Shown: in pieces, positions 8,473-16,191 of the stretch | Layout of the letters: each line of letters starts with the position of its first letter | How positions within the stretch are numbered: the stretch's first letter is position 1 | From: Rheinheimera hassiensis | GTDB lineage: Bacteria > Pseudomonadota > Gammaproteobacteria > Enterobacterales > Alteromonadaceae | Assembly (NCBI RefSeq): GCF_022436675.1 | Contig: NZ_JAKUJZ010000003.1 | Span: 446,226 to 510,225 of the forward strand | Direction: 5' to 3' | DNA length: 64,000 bases | Program-made: the position numbers and the translations under genes | The notes under the pieces: model-generated | The model's input: the letters and a program-made list of their open reading frames with translations, nothing else | Database searches by the model: none | What the model was told of the DNA's origin: nothing

Positions 8473-10410
8473 ATGAACCAGATCAATCTGGATAAGCTTT
8501 TTCAGCTTAGTCCGGGGCAAAAAGCTGACCCGGCAGTATTAAAGCTGGTAGTGGCGCAGGTATATCAGGCTCAGGTACAACAACTGACAAACGGCCAGTT
8601 TGGCCTGCGGTTGCCGGCAGCGCACGCGCCGCTGCAAATTACCTTACCGGCTAATCTGCCAGCCAATGTGCAGGCAATGCTGCAAGCCAGCGTACAAACA
8701 CAACCCGGCGCGCAGGCACAAACCAGTGTGCAAACAGCCTTAGCCACTACACCTGGCATGGCAACGCAAAGCCCGTCCCCTCAAGCTACGAGCCCGCAGG
8801 CAAATGTGCAGCTGCAATTTTTACCGCAAAGCAATGGCCAGTTGCAACTGATACTGCAGCCTGCCTCAGTGCCAGTTAAGCTGACACTAAGTGTGGCACA
8901 AGTGCAGCAACTGTTATCCTCAGTGTTATCTGCCAGTTTGCCCGGGGTAAATCCGCAACCGGCTGCGCTGACACAACTGCCGCTTAATGTGCTACAACAG
9001 CCGCAAGGCCTGGCGCTGCAACTTGGCAATGGTGCTGTGGTGCGGCTACCGGCCAATGCTCAGACGGCACTTATGCAACAATTGTCCAACAGCGGCGCCC
9101 TCAGCTCATTATCAGCCGATGCGAAAACAACCCCACCACAGGTGCTGTTGGATATCAAAGCAGAACGCCAGCAGCTGGTACTGCAGCTACAAATACAGCC
9201 GGTCAATATTAAAGCGCCTGGCACAACGACGAATGTCAACCTGGCAGCGACACCAATAACCCTGACTAAAGCCGAACAAAGCGCTGTACTGCAACAATTG
9301 CTGCAGCTGTTTAATCAACCGGTCAGGAGCAGTGCTACCATACCTGTGGCGGCACAACAGCTGTTAAGCCAGCTGTCTGGCGGCGTAAATGCGGCTGCAC
9401 AACCCTACCAACTGCAATTGCAACAACAGGCCAGCCAGTGGCAATTATTGCTGCAACCGGCAAAAACTTCTGCCAGTGTTACCATAGCGCCGGAGGCTCT
9501 TAGCAGGACATTGCAGTTTAATACTGACAGCAGCGGCAATACTGCAAAAGCGCAGGCCAACACACTGCAAATACCGCTGACACCTAATACACAACAACTG
9601 GTGCAGCAGGCCTGGCGCCACTTATTGCCATTGATGCCGATGCAGGCAGACACCCTGGCCAGCCTGCCTGAGCTGCCACAAGCGGTGCAGCACATTTTGC
9701 AACTGGTACGACACAGCCAGCCGGGAGCTGATAAAGTGCTGTCGCCACAACAGCTAGTAAACCAGTTAACCAGCCTGCTGCAGTTTCAGCCGCTACAACC
9801 TTCTGCTACCGCCCAAACCAGTGGCGGTGCATTGGCTGCAGCGATACAGCTACTGCTTGGCCACCTACTGCAAAAACCACTTTCTGCTGCAACGCAGCCA
9901 GCGAATAAACCACTGGCACAACTGATCAGCCAACTGGAACCGGGCCAGGCCAGCAATTTGCTACGCCAACTGGCCGGCCATAGCAGCACGCTGCAACAAA
10001 GCCAACTGGCTGCACTGGACAATAATAATGCACAAACGCAACAGCTATTACTGCAGTTACCGATGCAACAAGGAGAACACAGTGTGTTTAGCCAACTGCT
10101 ACTGGAGCAGCGTGAAGCAGACGGCAAGCAAAATGGCGAAAAACAAACGCTATGGCAGCTGACAATGAAGTTTGATTTAAAACAGCTGGGCCAGCTGATG
10201 GTGGTAGCAAAGTTACAACAGCAACAATTACAGCTACAGTTTTATACCGACGAAGTGCAGGCTAAGGAGCAAGCTGAGCGCTTTTTGCCCTTGCTTAGTG
10301 ATCGCTGCAAAGCTCAGGGGTTAGACGTTACGCAGGCAGAGTGTACACTGGGTAAAATACCCGACACCATTTTACCCCGCGCCAACAGCCTGTTGGCGAT
10401 TAAAGTATAA
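8473..10410 (+). CDS. FliK-like protein (second hook-length-control paralogue)
   Basis: The 645-residue protein is very rich in Gln, Ala and Leu over its first ~530 residues, the low-complexity style of FliK rulers. Its last ~100 residues (ending QLQFYTDEVQAKEQAERF...ANSLLAIKV) resemble the FliK C-terminal Flg_hook domain that signals to FlhB, but only loosely. A classical fliK is present elsewhere in the window at 30292-32082, so this is a paralogue. It is followed after nine bases by a stand-alone FlhB C-terminal-domain protein, which suggests the two act together as a FliK/FlhB-like pair. The start ATG at 8473 has only a weak ribosome site. Function is inferred. Confidence 0.72.
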   Translation: MNQINLDKLFQLSPGQKADPAVLKLVVAQVYQAQVQQLTNGQFGLRLPAAHAPLQITLPANLPANVQAMLQASVQTQPGAQAQTSVQTALATTPGMATQSPSPQATSPQANVQLQFLPQSNGQLQLILQPASVPVKLTLSVAQVQQLLSSVLSASLPGVNPQPAALTQLPLNVLQQPQGLALQLGNGAVVRLPANAQTALMQQLSNSGALSSLSADAKTTPPQVLLDIKAERQQLVLQLQIQPVNIKAPGTTTNVNLAATPITLTKAEQSAVLQQLLQLFNQPVRSSATIPVAAQQLLSQLSGGVNAAAQPYQLQLQQQASQWQLLLQPAKTSASVTIAPEALSRTLQFNTDSSGNTAKAQANTLQIPLTPNTQQLVQQAWRHLLPLMPMQADTLASLPELPQAVQHILQLVRHSQPGADKVLSPQQLVNQLTSLLQFQPLQPSATAQTSGGALAAAIQLLLGHLLQKPLSAATQPANKPLAQLISQLEPGQASNLLRQLAGHSSTLQQSQLAALDNNNAQTQQLLLQLPMQQGEHSVFSQLLLEQREADGKQNGEKQTLWQLTMKFDLKQLGQLMVVAKLQQQQLQLQFYTDEVQAKEQAERFLPLLSDRCKAQGLDVTQAECTLGKIPDTILPRANSLLAIKV

Positions 10411-10419
10411 GGAGCATTC

Positions 10420-10734
10420 GTGGCAAACGATGGTAACAAAATGCAGCGCAGCGCCACTGCACTGCAATACGAAGGCAAACAGGCGCCTACCGTAACGGCG
10501 CAGGGGCATGCAGAGCTGGCAGATGAAATCGTTGCGCTGGCGCGTGAACATGGCGTGTTAGTTCATCAGGATGAGGAATTAAGCAAACTGCTGACTAAGT
10601 TGGAACTGGGTGAACAAATTCCACAACAACTTTATATTGTTATTGCGGAGCTGATTGCGTTTTCATATGTGTTGCAGGGCAAGTTTCCGGAAAACTGGCA
10701 TAATATTCATCAGCGCATAGATATTAAAAGCTGA
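10420..10734 (+). CDS. Stand-alone FlhB C-terminal-domain protein (EscU/YscU family, FlhX-like)
   Basis: A 104-residue protein whose segment from about residue 8 (ATALQYEGKQAPTVTAQG) lines up with the part of FlhB just after its NPTH autocleavage site. It has no NPTH motif and no membrane helices, so it mimics the cleaved C-terminal piece of FlhB rather than the full export gate. GTG start with AAGGAG at 10409-10414, nine bases after the FliK-like gene. In Helicobacter a comparable free domain (FlhX) can replace the FlhB cytoplasmic domain; here the role is inferred. Full-length FlhB is at 24722-25849. The gene converges on the DUF2802 gene with only 13 bases between stops and no hairpin seen. 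Confidence 0.82.
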   Translation: MANDGNKMQRSATALQYEGKQAPTVTAQGHAELADEIVALAREHGVLVHQDEELSKLLTKLELGEQIPQQLYIVIAELIAFSYVLQGKFPENWHNIHQRIDIKS

Positions 10735-10747
10735 GCATAACTTAACG

Positions 10748-11179
10748 CTAGTTTTTTGCCTGGTGCAGATTATACAGCAGTTCAGCTTCAGCACGCGGCA
10801 ATTCGCATTCGCGAATAATTTCGTCTAAATCGGCCCCCAGCTGTACCATTTTCATCGCCCGGCTGTATATTTTTGACTCAGGATCGGTAAGCTCCAGTGC
10901 CTGCTGTTTATCCGCCAGCGCCTGCAGTTGCTGGTTAACGCTGGCTATATTGGCGTCTAGCTGCAATACCCGTTGACCAACCCCAATTACACCGGCTCTT
11001 AGCTCTTCTAATTCGTGCCGGGTTTGCCCCAGCTGCTGCGCTTTAAAATCAAGCTGCTGTTCCAGTTGCTGTAATTGATGCTGCCAGTTGTGTTGTATGC
11101 GCCCCAGCCACCAGATGGCAGCAAATAGGAGCACTGCCAGCAGCAGTGCGACAGCAATAGCAAACACCGGTAACGTCAT
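10748..11179 (-). CDS. DUF2802 membrane-anchored coiled-coil protein
   Basis: A 143-residue protein with one N-terminal membrane helix (about residues 3-25), a long coiled coil (about 30-100) and a short conserved C-terminal helix (KMVQLGADLDEIIRECEL). It belongs to the DUF2802 family, which from memory sits next to cheW in Vibrio and Pseudomonas as well. Its function is not known to me. I chose the ATG at 11177-11179, which follows the cheW stop by one base and starts right before the membrane helix; a GTG at 11213-11215 would add twelve charged residues overlapping cheW. Confidence 0.8.
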   Translation of the reverse strand: MTLPVFAIAVALLLAVLLFAAIWWLGRIQHNWQHQLQQLEQQLDFKAQQLGQTRHELEELRAGVIGVGQRVLQLDANIASVNQQLQALADKQQALELTDPESKIYSRAMKMVQLGADLDEIIRECELPRAEAELLYNLHQAKN

Positions 11180-11180
11180 A

Positions 11181-11675
11181 TCAGATAGCGCCGATCTCTT
11201 CCCACTCTTCGTCACTGAGCAGCTTGTTTAAATCGACCAGTATCAGCAGTTCACCTTCACGGTTAGATACGCCCTGAATAAAACGGGCACTTTCTTCTGT
11301 GCCTACATTTGGCGCGGTATCCACTTCAGACTGTTTCAGGTAAACCACTTCGGCCACGCTGTCGACCAGAATACCAATAACCTGTTTTTCTGCCTCGATA
11401 ATAACAATACGGCTATTATCTGTTATCTCATCCGGCTCCAGGCCAAAGCGGGTGCGGGTATCAATAACCGTTACCACATTACCGCGCAGGTTAATAATCC
11501 CTAACACATAATCCGGCGAACCCGGTACCGGAGCAATTTCAGTATAACGCAGCACTTCCTGCACCTGCATCACATTGATACCGTAGGTTTCTTCCTGCAG
11601 TTTGAACGTTACCCATTGCAACACGATATCAGCTGAATCGGTTTTCTTTACCGACTGCTTGGTTAAATTGCTCAT
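11181..11675 (-). CDS. cheW: CheW, chemotaxis coupling protein
   Basis: CheW links chemoreceptors to the kinase CheA. It is a single CheW domain of 164 residues, with the typical FKLQEETYGINVMQVQEV opening and the segment INLRGNVVTVIDTRTRFGL. It is the second CheW-domain protein of the block (see parP). It lies between the DUF2802 gene and parP on the same transcript. Confidence 0.96.
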   Translation of the reverse strand: MSNLTKQSVKKTDSADIVLQWVTFKLQEETYGINVMQVQEVLRYTEIAPVPGSPDYVLGIINLRGNVVTVIDTRTRFGLEPDEITDNSRIVIIEAEKQVIGILVDSVAEVVYLKQSEVDTAPNVGTEESARFIQGVSNREGELLILVDLNKLLSDEEWEEIGAI

Positions 11676-11705
11676 GCACAGCTCCTGTATAAATCCTTTG
11701 TCTGA

Positions 11706-12524
11706 TTATGCACTGATATCCAGACCACGGTTCAATAAATCAATCATAGCGTCCACATCCAGCAGTACACACATATGCTTTTTGATAAGGCCTGCCATCC
11801 AGGGCCGCTTACCTTCGGCTTCACGCCATTTTACGTCATCCTGCTCCAGCACATAGGTATTGACCAATGTTTCGCAACATAGCCCCCAGTTGCTGTTGCC
11901 TAGCATAATAACATATTGATAGTTTAGCTTTTGCTGCAAACTTTGATCATATTTTTCTGGCATTACCCAGCGTGCGGTATCGACAATACTGATTTTCTGT
12001 TCGCGATACAACATCATGCCTTTGAACCACTGCGGTTTACCAATCAGGCTGTTAATTGTGCCTAGCTGATGAATACCACCTAATTCTTTAAGCGGCACTG
12101 CCACTTTTAAACCCGCTACATCAAAAAACAACGCCTGAAACCGGCCGTGACGGTAATCTTTTGCCGGAGCAGTCGTAACTATCGCCGGCGGGGGCGGCGC
12201 GGGTTGCGACACTGTGCTGATAATACGTTCTGATACCGGCACTGCACGCTGTTGCAGCGCCTGCGACGCTTCGGCCTCGGCGAACTTTGCTTTTAGCGCC
12301 GCCATGGCGTTAGTTTCAGCGGTCGGAGAAATAACTGCTGTCGTTTTAGCTACTTTTTCAGTAACAGTTTCTGTCACTACAGCTTGTGCCAGTAATTCAT
12401 TGAGCTGCTGCTTTTTTTGCTCAGCCATCGCCACTTCTGCAGTGGGTGCTGCGGGCTCTTCTTCAGTTAACAGCGCTGACAAGTAGTGCTGCATTACCTT
12501 CTGACTGGCGATTAAATTACTCAT
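11706..12524 (-). CDS. parP: ParP-like CheW-domain protein
   Basis: The N-terminal ~130 residues are Ala/Thr/Pro-rich and probably flexible; the C-terminal ~140 residues form a CheW-like domain (from YRHGRFQALFF to the end). In Vibrio, ParP has this plan: the N-terminal part meets the ATPase ParC and the CheW-like part inserts into receptor/CheA arrays, keeping them at the pole. The gene directly follows parC and precedes cheW, the same arrangement as in Vibrio and Pseudomonas. The identification rests on architecture plus position. Confidence 0.85.
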   Translation of the reverse strand: MSNLIASQKVMQHYLSALLTEEEPAAPTAEVAMAEQKKQQLNELLAQAVVTETVTEKVAKTTAVISPTAETNAMAALKAKFAEAEASQALQQRAVPVSERIISTVSQPAPPPPAIVTTAPAKDYRHGRFQALFFDVAGLKVAVPLKELGGIHQLGTINSLIGKPQWFKGMMLYREQKISIVDTARWVMPEKYDQSLQQKLNYQYVIMLGNSNWGLCCETLVNTYVLEQDDVKWREAEGKRPWMAGLIKKHMCVLLDVDAMIDLLNRGLDISA

Positions 12525-12527
12525 GCC

Positions 12528-13304
12528 TTACTCCGCTGCCAGTTGCAGTAAATACGTCAGCAGGGTGTTGTAAGCAAAAACGCCCCGGCTACCCGGCGCA
12601 TGCACATTCGGCGGTGTTAATGCCAGGCTGGCGTCACGAAACTTGGTGTCTACCGGTACCACCGCCGACCAGACTTTTTCCTGATATTTGTTTTTCAGCT
12701 CTTTATAGGCTTCCAACGACGCCTTGGTCCGCTTGTCATACATGGTGGCAATGATGGTAAAGGCGTAATCTTTTTTCTGTGATGTACGCATTAGCGCCAT
12801 GGTAGCGATCATCCGCTCCAGGCCTTTTAATGCCAGAAACTCTGTTTGTACCGGTATCAGAATACGGTCACTGGCTGCAATCGCGTTTACCATCAGCACG
12901 CCCATTACCGGCGGGCAGTCAATCAATACATAATCATACTCGGTGTTGATTTTGTGCAGGGCCTTTTTCAGCATCAGGCCCATACCACCTTTATTGCCTA
13001 ACGAGCGGTCCAGTGTAGCCAGCGCCATAGATGACGGCAAAATATCCAGGTTTGCCACACCACTTGGACATAATGACTGCAGAATTTCTTCGCTGGTAAT
13101 GTCTTTACCACGGATAAAAATGTCGTATACGCTGACTTCCAGCTCTTCTGCGTCAATACCAAAATAATAGGTCAGGGACGCATGCGGATCAGTGTCTACC
13201 AGCAAGACTTTATAGCCACGCTCTGCCAGTAAACCGCCCAGCGTTACTGTAGTGGTGGTTTTGCCTACCCCGCCTTTCTGATTCGCGACTGTCCAAATTA
13301 CCAC
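12528..13304 (-). CDS. parC: ParC, ParA-type ATPase for polar placement of chemotaxis arrays
   Basis: A 258-residue ParA/MinD-family ATPase with deviant Walker A KGGVGKTT (10-17), a switch region with VDTDPHASLTYYFG and Walker B DYVLIDCPP. No ParB-like partner is encoded beside it; instead parP and the che genes follow, which marks it as the chemotaxis ParC rather than a chromosome-partition ParA (or topoisomerase IV ParC, which shares the name). It starts one base after motD. Confidence 0.88.
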   Translation of the reverse strand: MVIWTVANQKGGVGKTTTTVTLGGLLAERGYKVLLVDTDPHASLTYYFGIDAEELEVSVYDIFIRGKDITSEEILQSLCPSGVANLDILPSSMALATLDRSLGNKGGMGLMLKKALHKINTEYDYVLIDCPPVMGVLMVNAIAASDRILIPVQTEFLALKGLERMIATMALMRTSQKKDYAFTIIATMYDKRTKASLEAYKELKNKYQEKVWSAVVPVDTKFRDASLALTPPNVHAPGSRGVFAYNTLLTYLLQLAAE

Positions 13305-13305
13305 T

Positions 13306-14295
13306 TCAGCGTTCCTGTTTTTCTAAAAGTTTTGCATCCGAATTATCCTGGCGCGTGGTAATACGAATACCACCGCCCGGTAGAGCAATAACACGAATGC
13401 TACCATCGTCCTGGGTTATCTGCTCAAGTTGCTGCTGCAAGTCCTCAGCCGCGTTATTGTTAGCGGGCTCAGGCTGCACTGGAGCAGCTTCTTCAGGTTG
13501 GTAACCATAACGGGAAATCGCAATCACCACTTTACGGTTGGCTGCACGCCCCTGCTCAGTGTCATTCGGACCAAAAGGGTAATACTGCCCAAAGCCTTCA
13601 ATAGCAAGCCGCTGCGGTGCCGTTCCGGCGCGTTCTAAAATCCGCAGCACTGAAGTAGCCCGGCTGACTGACAACTCCCAGTTTGATGAAAACAGCTCAT
13701 TGTTAATCGGTAAGTTGTCAGTATAACCCCGCACACGGATAAAGTTACTTATGGGGTTAATAATACGGGTAATTTCACCTAACAGTGTTTGCGCTGAACT
13801 GGTTGCAGTTGCGCTACCACTGGCAAATAACAGGCCGCTGTTCAGCTCAATAGTCAGCCAGTTGTCATCCTGTTCTATTTTTGCCAGACCTTGCTCCAGC
13901 AAATTAGCCAGTGCCTTTGTCAGTTGTTGCTCAACTGCCTGTAACGGGCTGCCCAGCCTGCGCTCACTGATATCCGACAATTGCCGGGCATCCGCCAGCA
14001 AAGTGGGGCCTTTGGCTTGCTCCAGTGAAGTGCCGTACAAATCCAACTCGCTTTGCGGCACTGCATTAGTTAGTACTGATTGTCCCTGCACACCGGTATC
14101 TTGCTGCTCAGGCTGTTCAAACATTCGCGTCAGGCTGTCGGCCAGTACACTGTATTGCTCTTCTTTCACTATCGACATGGCATACAGCACCACAAAAAGC
14201 GCAAACATCAGCGTCATATAATCAGCGTATGAAACCAACCAGCGATCTAACTGCTCTGGCTCTATTTGTGTGTACTTCTGCTTATGCCGGTACAT
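13306..14295 (-). CDS. motD: MotD, MotB-type stator subunit
   Basis: MotB-family proteins anchor the stator to peptidoglycan and carry the proton (or sodium) binding Asp. This 329-residue protein has an N-terminal membrane helix with the conserved Asp25 (YADYMTLMFALF), a periplasmic linker and an OmpA-type peptidoglycan-binding domain (about 160-275), then a ~55-residue acidic/Gln-rich tail. Position next to motC inside the che block matches the MotCD pair of Pseudomonas. It follows motC by five bases. Which ion it uses cannot be told from the sequence. Confidence 0.9.
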   Translation of the reverse strand: MYRHKQKYTQIEPEQLDRWLVSYADYMTLMFALFVVLYAMSIVKEEQYSVLADSLTRMFEQPEQQDTGVQGQSVLTNAVPQSELDLYGTSLEQAKGPTLLADARQLSDISERRLGSPLQAVEQQLTKALANLLEQGLAKIEQDDNWLTIELNSGLLFASGSATATSSAQTLLGEITRIINPISNFIRVRGYTDNLPINNELFSSNWELSVSRATSVLRILERAGTAPQRLAIEGFGQYYPFGPNDTEQGRAANRKVVIAISRYGYQPEEAAPVQPEPANNNAAEDLQQQLEQITQDDGSIRVIALPGGGIRITTRQDNSDAKLLEKQER

Positions 14296-14300
14296 TGGCG

Positions 14301-15044
14301 CTAACCCGGATGGTAAGCGGCCAGCTTACGCTTGATATTGCGCGGGTTTTCGCCATGAGCAATAGATACCAGACCTTCAATAATCAGCTCATGGTACAAA
14401 GTACGCTGCTGCACCAGACTTTTTAGTTTGTTGCCCACCGGAATAAACACCAGGTTAGCAAAACCAACGCCATAAATGGTGGCAACAAATGCCGTGGCAA
14501 TGCCCTGGCCTAATAACTGCGGTTCAGAGATATTTGACATAGCCTGAATAAGGCCCAGCACAGCGCCAACGATACCTATGGTCGGGCTGTACCCGCCCAT
14601 GGCGTCAAATATACGCGCACCACGCAGTAACCTTTCACGCTCCAGTGTCAGTTCTGCGTCCAGTGTATCTTGCAATGCTTTGGGTTCAGCACCATCTACC
14701 AGCAAATTCAGGCCTCGGTGTAAAAACGCATCGTGCTCAGCCAGAGCGTCCTGCTCCAGTGCCAGAAAACCACTACCGCGAGCTGCGCTGCCCCACTGCA
14801 CAATACGCTGCGCTGTATGCTCCAACGGCATCTGCGCCGGGCGGATCACCCAGGGTAATATTTTTAGGCCCAGTTTGAATTGCGACAAAGGGGTTTGCAG
14901 CATCACCGCGCCCACTGTACCGCCAAACACAATAAGAAAGGCCGGGAAATGCAATAAAGTAGCCAGGCTGCCACCTTCAATAACAAAGCCTCCGGCAACA
15001 GCGATGACTGCCAGCAAAAAACCGCTGATGGCCAGCTTATCCAT
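14301..15044 (-). CDS. motC: MotC, MotA-type stator subunit
   Basis: A 247-residue MotA/PomA-family proton/sodium channel subunit with four membrane helices: two at the N-terminus (about 1-48) and two at about 150-205, with the P-containing [20 protein letters not shown] segment. It forms the stator with MotD. Its start overlaps the end of cheB by eight bases. Confidence 0.92.
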   Translation of the reverse strand: MDKLAISGFLLAVIAVAGGFVIEGGSLATLLHFPAFLIVFGGTVGAVMLQTPLSQFKLGLKILPWVIRPAQMPLEHTAQRIVQWGSAARGSGFLALEQDALAEHDAFLHRGLNLLVDGAEPKALQDTLDAELTLERERLLRGARIFDAMGGYSPTIGIVGAVLGLIQAMSNISEPQLLGQGIATAFVATIYGVGFANLVFIPVGNKLKSLVQQRTLYHELIIEGLVSIAHGENPRNIKRKLAAYHPG

Positions 15045-16179
15045 GTTTTAATTCCGTGATAAGCCGCGCAGCAACTTCATTCAGGCTAACTTCCTCATCC
15101 ATCAGGCCTGCGGCTGCGATAGCCTGCGGCATACCATAAACCACACAGCTGGCTTCATCCTGAGCCCAGATTCGGGCGCCTTGTTGTTTCAGCAACCTTG
15201 CGCCCTCGCGACCATCAGCTCCCATACCTGTAAGCACAATCGCCAGCACTTTATCACTGAAGACTTTAGCTGCAGTGGCAAAGGTAATATCCACACTGGG
15301 TTTAAAGGTTATGCGTGGTGAGTCGTCTTCTTTAATCCGCAACCGGCATGAGCCTTCATTGCCCTCAAGCAGCATTTGCTTGCCACCAGGTGCCAGATAA
15401 GCCACACCGGGGCGCAGCACATCGTTGTCTTGTGCTTCACGCACTTCGATTTTTGACAGCGAATTTAGCCGCTGGGCAAAAGCGCCGGTAAACGCAGCAG
15501 GCATATGTTGAATGAGCACTATTGGTAAGGGGAAATCAGCCGGTAAAGCAGTGATAATACGTTGCAATGCCACGGGCCCACCGGTAGAGGTACCAATGGC
15601 AACCAGCTTATAGGTTTTACCGCTGGCCTGAAAAGCCGTGCGCGAACTCACCCGTTCATTTAACTTAGGCCGTTCAAAACTGCTGCGGGTTAATGCCGGG
15701 CGTTCTGGCAACCTATCACTGGCAGCAGGTGCCGGGCGAGAAGCCAGCGGTGTGCTGCTGAAAGTCTGACGGCCCAGTGTACGTTTACGGGCTACCGCTT
15801 TTACTCTGTCCCGCAGTAGCTGACCGGCCTCGTCTTTGTCGCGGGCGATGTCTTCAAATTTTTTCGGCAGAAAATCAACCGCACCGGCTTCAAGCGCATC
15901 AAAGGTCGCTTTGGCACCTTCATGGGTTAACGAAGAAAACATCAGAATGGGAATACGCTGCTGCTGCATAATCTCGCGCACGGCAGAAATACCGTCTAAC
16001 ACCGGCATTTCTACGTCCATCGTGATCACGTCAGGTCTTAGCGCTAAGGCTTTATCAACGGCTTCTCTGCCATTGTTAGCGGTGTCAATAACGTCGATGT
16101 CGCCATCCTTCGCCAGAATTTCTGTTAACCGGCGCCGGAAAAAGCTCGAGTCATCAACTACTAACACCCTAATTGCCAT
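15037..16179 (-). CDS. cheB: CheB, chemoreceptor methylesterase/glutamine deamidase
   Basis: CheB removes methyl groups from chemoreceptors when phosphorylated by CheA. The 380-residue protein has a receiver domain with phospho-acceptor Asp55, a proline-rich linker (about 140-185) and a methylesterase domain with the catalytic triad Ser198 (GTSTGG), His225 (IQHMP) and Asp322 (TGMGADG). It lies 12 bases after cheA. The matching methyltransferase cheR is not in the window. Confidence 0.96.
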   Translation of the reverse strand: MAIRVLVVDDSSFFRRRLTEILAKDGDIDVIDTANNGREAVDKALALRPDVITMDVEMPVLDGISAVREIMQQQRIPILMFSSLTHEGAKATFDALEAGAVDFLPKKFEDIARDKDEAGQLLRDRVKAVARKRTLGRQTFSSTPLASRPAPAASDRLPERPALTRSSFERPKLNERVSSRTAFQASGKTYKLVAIGTSTGGPVALQRIITALPADFPLPIVLIQHMPAAFTGAFAQRLNSLSKIEVREAQDNDVLRPGVAYLAPGGKQMLLEGNEGSCRLRIKEDDSPRITFKPSVDITFATAAKVFSDKVLAIVLTGMGADGREGARLLKQQGARIWAQDEASCVVYGMPQAIAAAGLMDEEVSLNEVAARLITELKHG

Positions 16180-16191
16180 AGGTTTCTCTCT

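Noticed and set aside
8571..10127. Long cysteine-rich reading frames on the minus strand opposite the FliK-like gene
   Set aside because: They arise because the real gene is full of CAG, GCA and CTG codons, which read as Cys, Leu and Ser on the other strand. No ribosome sites or family resemblance.
11181..11215. GTG start of the DUF2802 gene overlapping cheW
   Set aside because: It would add twelve polar residues before the membrane helix; the ATG right after the cheW stop is simpler.
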